Part shown: positions 49,378 to 55,670 of the stretch, one piece after another | Numbering within the stretch: the stretch's first letter is position 1 | Layout of the letters: each line of letters starts with the position of its first letter | DNA from: CAWABB01 sp963780165 | GTDB taxonomy: Bacteria > Bacteroidota > Ignavibacteria > UBA10030 > UBA6906 | Length of the DNA stretch: 55,670 nt | NCBI GenBank assembly: GCA_963780165.1 | Contig: CAWABB010000003.1 | Span: forward strand, 1 to 55,670 | Reading direction: 5' to 3' | The notes under the pieces: generated by a model | The model's database searches: none | The model's input: only the letters and a program-made list of their open reading frames with translations | Told to the model about the DNA's origin: nothing | Translations under genes and position numbers: made by a program

Positions 49378-52326
49378 ATGAAGCGTTCAACTGCTTCTTC
49401 GTTTGCGCGTCGTTGCGTTCTTTCGACGCTTGTGTTCCTCTTCGGCCTGACAGGCGCGTTTGCACAAAGGCCAATGTGGTCCGATCCGAAACCTGGCGAC
49501 ATCTATCGGGAATACACCCGTACGATGATGAGTTATACGCAATGGAGAGTGACAGGTCCGAGCTCGTCGGATCCGCGTGCCCAGGCGAATCTGCCCAATG
49601 CTGTCCTCTCGCTCAACATCGGCGACCTCGTGGGTGCGATACGCGCCGAAGCGGTCATCGATCTCTGGGGAGGGCATGCCGGAACGTATGACAAAGCGAT
49701 TCGTTTCAACAATCATGCATGGATTTCTATTCCCGAGCTGAGCACGACGCCCGGGGACGGCGAATGTTGGGTGTCGCAGCCCATGGTCACAGTGGAGATT
49801 CCTCTGTCGCATCTGGTCCAAGGGACAAACACGTTTCAAGGAACAAATGGGGGCCAGACTTGTTGGAGTTTCAATTGGGGGCAGCACGGTCAGAATGGTA
49901 TCATCGTCCGCATCTACTACGGCCCGAGCAAGCCTCATTCCACAGGATCAATTACTTCGCCTTCAAGCGGCGGTACTATCGGCGAGAATCCTACGATCAC
50001 CGCGTCGACTTCTGGAAATGTGAACCGCGTGGATTTCCTGGCCTCCTACACCGGGTGGGATACCGACGCGGACGGCATCTTCACCGGATATCACTCCGAC
50101 TATCACCGGGAGAAGACCGAGACCACGGTTGGCATCAAGAATCATGTCGGAACGGACGTGACTTCACCGTTCAGCGTCGTATGGAATACGGACATGGTTC
50201 CGGATCAGGCTGCGGGCAGCGTGAAGGTGCTTGCGCGCATCCGCGACGCCAGCGGCGTCTGGTTTGTTACGAACGAGGTGTCCGGGCTGACGCTCCATCG
50301 CACGAACGCCTCAGTGAAGATGTACTCCACCTACGACATGCCTCAGCGATTCACCGTCCGTGTCACGCGTCAGACCACCACCGTGCATTTTAACATCCCG
50401 TCAACTGACGATCTCTCGAAGGCCGTCTCGGCAAAGCTGATTATGCATACCTTCAACGGGATTGATGGGGATCATGCACCGGGCGAAACCCACTACACCA
50501 AGGTCAACGCCTGGGCAGCTCCGAACTACGGCGTCGACCATTTCTATTCGTACGACGTCCTCACGATGCCTCCCTCGGCGCTCAAGAGTGGGACTAATGC
50601 CGTTGCGTGCAACTCGAACTCGACGTCTACGGGGTGGTACTGTCTCTGGCCAGGGCCCGGAATCATCGTCCGGTACTCCGGCGGCGCTCCACCTCCCGGC
50701 CCGGCAACCAAGCTGGCGTTCGGGACGCAGCCTTCTGCCACAGAAACCAACATATCCATTACGCCTCCGGTAACCGTCCTCATCCAGGATGCCAGCGGCG
50801 ACCTGATGACGACGGATACACGAAATGTCACCATTGCGATCGGGACAAACCCTGCAGGCGGCACGCTCGCCGGGACGAAGACGGTCGCAGCCGTGGGTGG
50901 CATTGCGACATTCAGCACCTTGTCCATAGACAATGCGGGGAACGGGTACACGCTCTCGGCTACGGCGAGCGGCCTGACAGGATCGACGTCAACTGCCTTC
51001 AACATCACGTCCGGGACTCCTCCACCGCCCCCGACAGGGAATCTGTTGGTGAACGGCGGGTTTGAGAGTGGCACATCGCCATGGAGGTTCTACACGAACG
51101 GTACCGGCAACAGTTTCTCGGCCGTGACAGATGGTCCAGTGGCGGAAGGCACGCACAAGGGACGTGTCGTGCTGGGCAGCAGCATCGGCAGCAATACCCA
51201 GCTGTATCAGACAGGCCTGACGCTGGAGGCAGGGAAACCGTATCGTGTGTCCTTCCAGGCCTATGCATCGGCGGCCACGACGATACAGTTCCGGGTCATC
51301 GAACAGGATAACGATTACACGGAGTACGGATTCGGGTTCGTGACACGATCCCTTACGACAGGGTGGCAGACCATCACGGTGGACTTCACCGCCAAGAACT
51401 TTGCCGGCACGGTCAACGACGCGATGCTGCAGCTGTACTTCGTGAATTCGACCCCTTCGAGAACCATCTTCCTCGATGATGTTATGTTGACCGGCGAGAC
51501 CGGCCCGCCGCCGCCGCCGACAGGCAATCTGTTGGTGAACAGCGGGTTTGAGGGTGGCACGTCGCCGTGGAGATTCTACACGAATGGCACCGGCAACAGC
51601 TTCGCGTCCGTCACAGGCGCCCCTGTGGCCGAGGGTACGCACAAAGGACGCGTCGTCCTGGGCAGCTCCATCGGCAGCAACACCCAGCTGTACCAGACCG
51701 GCCTAACACTGGAATCCGGCAAGCCGTACCGCGCCTCCTTCCAGGCCTACGCGTCGGGTGCCACGACGATTCAGTTCCGCGTGATCGAGCAGGATAACGA
51801 TTACACGACTTACGGGTTCGGGTTCGTGACGCGGTCGCTCACGACCGGCTGGCAGACGTTTACGGTAGACTTCACGGCTCAGAACTTCTCCGGCACGGTC
51901 AACGACGCGATGCTGCAGTTTTACTTCGTCAATTCGTCGCCGTCCAGGACGATCTACTTCGATGACGTGATTCTGGCACCGAATCCGGTCGCACTCGCGA
52001 AGGATGACGGCGTCAATCCGTCGGAGGCCGAAGGTGCATCCGCTGCGACCGAAGTGATCCCGACCGAGTATGCGCTGATGCAGAACTACCCGAACCCGTT
52101 CAACCCGTCCACGACGATCACGTTCGCGCTGCCCGAGGCATCGCATGTGACCCTGGAGGTGTTCAACACCCTCGGTGAGCGGGTGGCCACGCTCGTGGAT
52201 GAGGTTCGATCGCAGGGGGTGCACACAGCCCGCTTTGAAGCGGCGTCCCTTCCCAGCGGGATGTACTTCTACCGGCTCACGACGGCGCAGAACACCACCA
52301 TCAAGAAGATGCTGTTCATGAAGTAA
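49378..52326 (+). CDS. T9SS-secreted protein, PGDIYREY-type N-module plus two CBM4/9-like domains (paralogue 2 of 3)
   Basis: This 982-aa protein has a signal peptide ending near GAFAQ (30). The N-module (about 31-435) is homologous to those of 19544 and 52431, with PKPGDIYREY, IDLWGGHAGT, paired Cys in GDGECWVSQP and GGQTCWSF, and an acidic loop DTDADG in place of DTDGDG. An Ig-like domain (TKLAFGTQPSATETN) and two tandem CBM4/9-like domains (NLLVNGGFESGTSPWRF and NLLVNSGFEGGTSPWRF) follow, then a T9SS sorting domain (NYPNPFNPST, ending KKMLFMK). Fn3 domains of paralogue 1 are here replaced by CBM-like ones. The expected role is glycan binding on the cell surface. GGGAGGG precedes the ATG at good spacing. 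Confidence 0.82.
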   Translation: MKRSTASSFARRCVLSTLVFLFGLTGAFAQRPMWSDPKPGDIYREYTRTMMSYTQWRVTGPSSSDPRAQANLPNAVLSLNIGDLVGAIRAEAVIDLWGGHAGTYDKAIRFNNHAWISIPELSTTPGDGECWVSQPMVTVEIPLSHLVQGTNTFQGTNGGQTCWSFNWGQHGQNGIIVRIYYGPSKPHSTGSITSPSSGGTIGENPTITASTSGNVNRVDFLASYTGWDTDADGIFTGYHSDYHREKTETTVGIKNHVGTDVTSPFSVVWNTDMVPDQAAGSVKVLARIRDASGVWFVTNEVSGLTLHRTNASVKMYSTYDMPQRFTVRVTRQTTTVHFNIPSTDDLSKAVSAKLIMHTFNGIDGDHAPGETHYTKVNAWAAPNYGVDHFYSYDVLTMPPSALKSGTNAVACNSNSTSTGWYCLWPGPGIIVRYSGGAPPPGPATKLAFGTQPSATETNISITPPVTVLIQDASGDLMTTDTRNVTIAIGTNPAGGTLAGTKTVAAVGGIATFSTLSIDNAGNGYTLSATASGLTGSTSTAFNITSGTPPPPPTGNLLVNGGFESGTSPWRFYTNGTGNSFSAVTDGPVAEGTHKGRVVLGSSIGSNTQLYQTGLTLEAGKPYRVSFQAYASAATTIQFRVIEQDNDYTEYGFGFVTRSLTTGWQTITVDFTAKNFAGTVNDAMLQLYFVNSTPSRTIFLDDVMLTGETGPPPPPTGNLLVNSGFEGGTSPWRFYTNGTGNSFASVTGAPVAEGTHKGRVVLGSSIGSNTQLYQTGLTLESGKPYRASFQAYASGATTIQFRVIEQDNDYTTYGFGFVTRSLTTGWQTFTVDFTAQNFSGTVNDAMLQFYFVNSSPSRTIYFDDVILAPNPVALAKDDGVNPSEAEGASAATEVIPTEYALMQNYPNPFNPSTTITFALPEASHVTLEVFNTLGERVATLVDEVRSQGVHTARFEAASLPSGMYFYRLTTAQNTTIKKMLFMK
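51031..51980 (+). repeat. Tandem coding repeat of two 486-bp CBM units
   Basis: Units start at 51031 and 51517, each opening CCGACAGG-AATCTGTTGGTGAAC-like with one base change. The proteins differ at only a few positions (for example VNGGFESG versus VNSGFEGG). The DNA similarity is high enough to suggest a fairly recent tandem duplication within the gene. Confidence 0.8.
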
Positions 52327-52430
52327 CGTGATGTCCCGGTAGTCAATTCGATGCTGATGCGAGGCCTCCCCCGGTGTGTTCGCAGCACCTGCGGAGGCCT
52401 CGATTATTCTCATTCCAGGAGCTCGATTCC

Positions 52431-55418
52431 ATGAAGGTTTGTCGCTTTCCATCTGCGGTCTGGTCCGGTGCGGCGCTGGCCGCCCTCGCCCTTCTCGGGA
52501 CCATGTCGGCTGCGGCCCAGCCAATCTTCCGACACCCTCAGCCGGGAGACGTCTACAAGGAGTACTCCCGTATTATGGCGAAGTTCGCCCAGTACCGGGT
52601 GATCGATCCGAACACACCCCGGGCGGATGCGCAGGCCCTGCTTCCCAACCCGGTCCTCACAATGACGGTCAATGACCTGCAGGGAGCCGTGCGTGCAGAG
52701 GCGGTCATCGATTTCTGGGGCGGCCATGTCGGGACCACCGGCAAGAAGATCCGGTTCAACGGGCACTCATGGATCTCCATCCCCGAGCTGACCACGCCCC
52801 CCACCAGCGGCCAGTGCTATGCGCAGCAGCCGATGGTGGTGGTGGACGTCCCGCTCAGCCATCTTGTCCAGGGCACCAATTCATTCGAAGGGACGAACAC
52901 CGGACAGTCCTGCTACAACTTCGACTGGGGGATGCAGGGGATGTTCGCGCTGATGGTGCGCGTCTACTACTCCCCGTCCTCGAAGGCGCACCCCACCGGG
53001 TCCATCACGTTTCCGACGGCCAACGGATCGTTCGGCGAGAACCCTGCCGTCAGCGCCAACGCAAGCAGTGCTGCGGGGATCAGCCGCGTCGATTTCATTG
53101 CGAACTACGATGGGTACGATGTTGACGGCGACGGCATCTACAAGGACTGGCAGTACAACTATCATTTCCGCCAGGGTGATACGGAGATGAAGCTCTATGA
53201 TCACGTCGGGACCGACGCGAGCGCACCGTATTCAGTCACGTGGAACACCGACCTCGTCCCTGACCAGGCAGCGGGCAGCATCCAGATTCTCGCCCGCATC
53301 CGCGACAACAACGGCGTCTGGTTTGTCACCAATCCTGTCGGCGGACTGACGCTCACCCGGAGCGGTTCGTCCGTGAAGCTGTACAAGGCTCAGAACGTCC
53401 CGGAGCGCACGTGGGTGCGCGACGGACGGACGACGAAGAGCTGGAAATACACGATTCCGTCCGGCGATGACCTCTCGAAAGCGACGAGCGCGAGAATTCA
53501 GATCACCACATGGAACGGCATCGATGGCGATGCGGCGGCCGGGAAGTCTCGCTACTACAGGGTGAATTCGTGGACCGTCCCCACGGCCTTCGGGAGAGAC
53601 CACTTCTGGTCGTACGATAAGCTGAGCATGCCGACCTCCGCGATCCAGAACGGGACGAACACGTTCACGGTGTACTCGAACTCCGACGTCTTCGGAATCG
53701 AAGTTCTGTGGCCGGCGCCGGGAATTCTTGTGCGGTACTCCGGCGGCGCTCCTCCGCCGGCGGGGGCGACAAAGCTGGCGTTCGGAACCCAGCCCGTGAA
53801 TACGCTGGCGGGATCCACGATAGCGCCGCCTGTCACGGTTCGCATCGAGGACGCCAACGGCGTGCTGGTGTCAACCGACACCCGCAATGTCTCGCTTGCA
53901 GTCGGCAGTAATCCCGCGGCCGGCACGTTGAGCGGAACAACCACCGTGGCTGCGGTTGGAGGGGTAGCGACGTTCTCGAACCTCTCGATCAACAATGCCG
54001 GCACCGGCTACACGCTCGCGGCCTCGGCAAGCGGCCTCACCGGTGCGACCTCGGGCGCGTTCAACATCACGACGGTTACGCCTCCGCCTCCCCCGACGGG
54101 GAATCTGCTGGCGAACGGCGGATTTGAGAACGGAACGACAGGCTGGCGCTACTACAAGAACGGCGGTGCCACTAACGCGTTCTCGGTGGTCACGACCGCC
54201 CCGGTCGCGGAGGGGACTAGCAAGGGGCGCGTTATCCTCGATGCGGTTATCGGAACAAACAACCAGCTCTACTACAGCAACCTGCCCTTCGAGGCTGGCA
54301 CACAGTATCGCCTGACGTTCCAGGCCTACGCCTCAAAGGCTACGACCGTTCAAGCCCGTGTGATCGAGCAGGATGACGACTACACTGTCTACGGCTTCCC
54401 GTTCCAGACGTTCTCGCTGACGACCGGGTGGCAGACGTTCACGGTGGATTTCACGGCGCAGAACTTCACCGGCTCTGTAACCGATGGAATGCTGCAGCTC
54501 CAGTTCACCAAGTCGTCGCCCTCGACAACGATCTTCTTCGATGCCGTCACCATCAGCTCGGGCTCGACCCCGCCCCCCCCGCCGCCTCCTCCGCCGCCGA
54601 CGGGCAACATTGTGACGAACGGAGGGTTCGAGGCCGGCACGTCCCCGTGGCGGTACTACCACAACGGCAGCGGGAACTCTTTCGGGGTTGTCACGACCGC
54701 GCCAGTGCCGGAAGGGACGCAGAAGGCGCGTATTGTCCTGGGGAGCACAGTAGGAACGAACAACCAGCTCTACCAGACCGGCCTCTCGTTGACGGCCGGG
54801 GCCGCGTACCGGATGACGTTCTCCGCCTCCGCGTCAACGGCGAGCAGCCTCCGCGTGCGGGTCGTGGAGCAGGATGAGGACTATACGACCTACGGATTTG
54901 CGTACAGGACCATCACGCTGGGGACATCCTTCCAGACGTTTACCATCGACTTCACGGCCGCCAACTTTGCCGGTACCGTGAACGACGCGATGCTGCAGTT
55001 CTGGTTTGTGAACTCGGGCGCGTCCAGGTCCATCTTCCTGGACAACATCGTGATTGGGCCTGTGACGACGACAGGTGAGGTGGGCAATCCCACCGCCGAC
55101 AAGTCGGGTGATGGGCTGACGCCGCAGGACGCGAACGCGCAACCGGCAATTCCGACGGAAGTCGGGCTTCTACAGAACTACCCGAACCCCTTCAACCCGT
55201 CCACGCAGATTGACTACACTCTCCCGGAGGCGTCCCACGTGACGCTCGAGGTGTACAACGTCCTCGGCGAGCGTGTGGCGTTGCTGGTGGACGAAGCCCG
55301 GCCGGCCGGATACTTCTCGGCCCGCTTCGATGCGGCAACGCTGCCGAGCGGCATCTATTTCTATCGTCTGACGACAAATTCGACGTCGATGCTGAAGAAG
55401 ATGATGTTCTTGAAGTAG
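52431..55418 (+). CDS. T9SS-secreted protein, PGDVYKEY-type N-module plus two CBM4/9-like domains (paralogue 3 of 3)
   Basis: This protein is 995 aa from ATG 52431, chosen because AGGAGCT lies about 9 bp upstream and a clean signal peptide follows (ending near SAAAQ). The N-module has HPQPGDVYKEY, IDFWGGHVGT, paired Cys (GQCYAQQP and GQSCYNF) and the calcium-type loop DVDGDG. Next come an Ig-like domain (TKLAFGTQPVNTLAG) and two CBM4/9-like domains (NLLANGGFENGTTGWRY and NIVTNGGFEAGTSPWRY) joined by a proline-rich linker, then a T9SS sorting domain (NYPNPFNPST, ending KKMMFLK). It follows paralogue 2 by 104 bp. The CBM pair is more diverged than in paralogue 2, so the duplication there predates or evolved apart from this one. 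Confidence 0.82.
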   Translation: MKVCRFPSAVWSGAALAALALLGTMSAAAQPIFRHPQPGDVYKEYSRIMAKFAQYRVIDPNTPRADAQALLPNPVLTMTVNDLQGAVRAEAVIDFWGGHVGTTGKKIRFNGHSWISIPELTTPPTSGQCYAQQPMVVVDVPLSHLVQGTNSFEGTNTGQSCYNFDWGMQGMFALMVRVYYSPSSKAHPTGSITFPTANGSFGENPAVSANASSAAGISRVDFIANYDGYDVDGDGIYKDWQYNYHFRQGDTEMKLYDHVGTDASAPYSVTWNTDLVPDQAAGSIQILARIRDNNGVWFVTNPVGGLTLTRSGSSVKLYKAQNVPERTWVRDGRTTKSWKYTIPSGDDLSKATSARIQITTWNGIDGDAAAGKSRYYRVNSWTVPTAFGRDHFWSYDKLSMPTSAIQNGTNTFTVYSNSDVFGIEVLWPAPGILVRYSGGAPPPAGATKLAFGTQPVNTLAGSTIAPPVTVRIEDANGVLVSTDTRNVSLAVGSNPAAGTLSGTTTVAAVGGVATFSNLSINNAGTGYTLAASASGLTGATSGAFNITTVTPPPPPTGNLLANGGFENGTTGWRYYKNGGATNAFSVVTTAPVAEGTSKGRVILDAVIGTNNQLYYSNLPFEAGTQYRLTFQAYASKATTVQARVIEQDDDYTVYGFPFQTFSLTTGWQTFTVDFTAQNFTGSVTDGMLQLQFTKSSPSTTIFFDAVTISSGSTPPPPPPPPPPTGNIVTNGGFEAGTSPWRYYHNGSGNSFGVVTTAPVPEGTQKARIVLGSTVGTNNQLYQTGLSLTAGAAYRMTFSASASTASSLRVRVVEQDEDYTTYGFAYRTITLGTSFQTFTIDFTAANFAGTVNDAMLQFWFVNSGASRSIFLDNIVIGPVTTTGEVGNPTADKSGDGLTPQDANAQPAIPTEVGLLQNYPNPFNPSTQIDYTLPEASHVTLEVYNVLGERVALLVDEARPAGYFSARFDAATLPSGIYFYRLTTNSTSMLKKMMFLK

Positions 55419-55465
55419 GGGGGGAGCGTCACCCCCGATGCAGGGGGGCACCATCTCCGCAGGGG

Positions 55466-55510
55466 ACAGCCCTGTCACGCGATTGGCGAGACAGGGCTGT
55501 TCTCTTTCCT
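55466..55510 (+). terminator. Rho-independent terminator after the last T9SS gene
   Basis: ACAGCCCTGTC (55466-55476) pairs perfectly with GACAGGGCTGT (55490-55500) around a 13-nt loop and is followed by the pyrimidine-rich TCTCTTTCCT. It lies 48 bp past the stop at 55418. No further gene is visible up to the end of the window. Confidence 0.8.
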
Positions 55511-55670
55511 GGAAGCATCAGGTCAGGAGATGCCTGGAGTTGCCAGGAACTGCCTTGAAATGTGAGAGCTGGCGAGAGTTCTCGCTGGAACGTCGCGCCA
55601 CGACGCGTCAGCAGCACCCCCCGAACCGGGGCGGAGTCCTCCGATGGTCGAGCACCGACATCTCGACAGG

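Noticed and set aside
1..55670. tRNA, rRNA, SusC/SusD pairs, T9SS machinery genes
   Set aside because: None recognised. The window holds T9SS cargo only and no PorV, PorU, PorT, SprA or gliding genes, so secretion must rely on genes elsewhere.

Overview
The window is a surface-polysaccharide (capsule/EPS) assembly locus interleaved with genes for very large secreted proteins. Seven predicted proteins end in the C-terminal sorting domain of the type IX secretion system (T9SS), with the signature NYPNPFNPST or a close variant. T9SS is limited to the Bacteroidota/Chlorobi/Ignavibacteria (FCB) lineage. The high GC content, the Shine-Dalgarno-like AGGA/GGAG boxes before many starts and the sigma70-like -10 hexamers (TATACT, TATAAT) point to a high-GC Ignavibacteria-like or Chlorobi-group organism rather than a typical low-GC Bacteroidia. 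That placement is inference; no rRNA or tRNA gene was seen.

Layout. (A) 1-14238, all + strand and tightly packed: SLBB export protein, O-antigen polymerase/ligase-like membrane protein, two GT4 glycosyltransferases, a CapK/PaaK-like adenylate-forming enzyme, a heparinase II/III-family protein, GDP-mannose 6-dehydrogenase (algD-like), a Glu/Leu/Phe/Val dehydrogenase homologue, a second CapK-like enzyme and two more GT4 enzymes. (B) 14239-16167: promoter, a hairpin-rich leader of about 280 nt, and the polyprenyl-phosphate sugar-1-phosphate transferase that would start the repeat unit. (C) 16168-29421: five secreted multidomain proteins; four carry a T9SS sorting domain, and the fifth, 1438 aa, ends in a dockerin-like calcium loop instead. 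(D) 29483-38020: four GT2 glycosyltransferases, a Wzx-type flippase and three methyltransferases. (E) 38021-39937 (- strand): a lipoprotein with a GH123/DUF4091-like module. (F) 40350-44231 (+): an SDR epimerase/dehydratase, a sugar C-methyltransferase-like protein, glucose-1-phosphate cytidylyltransferase and a PIG-L deacetylase. (G) 44402-48793 (-): a 1463-aa T9SS protein carrying the same GH-like module as (E). (H) 49378-55418 (+): two T9SS proteins, paralogous to the one at 19544-22030.

How it fits together. The sugar transferase, eight glycosyltransferases, flippase and polymerase-like protein make up most of a Wzx/Wzy-dependent pathway; the co-polymerase/kinase and the main export pore would lie to the left of the window. 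AlgD implies a mannuronate-type acidic sugar. The CDP-glucose route, four methyltransferases and a deacetylase imply an additional modified deoxysugar. The T9SS cargo is built from lectin-like, CBM-like, Ig-like and Fn3-like modules and probably sits on or acts on the cell-surface glycan. CRP/FNR-like boxes (TGTGA-N6-TCAC type) upstream of both T9SS blocks suggest shared nutrient or redox control.

The most striking observations are: a 1781-bp segment duplicated 8.9 kb apart with one mismatch noticed, placing one predicted catalytic module in both a lipoprotein and a T9SS giant; a possible dockerin/cohesin-like neighbour pair in a T9SS context; a three-member family built on an apparently uncharacterised roughly 400-residue N-terminal module; and the algD + two adenylate-forming enzymes + amino-acid dehydrogenase set, which could make an amidated or otherwise acyl-modified uronate polymer.
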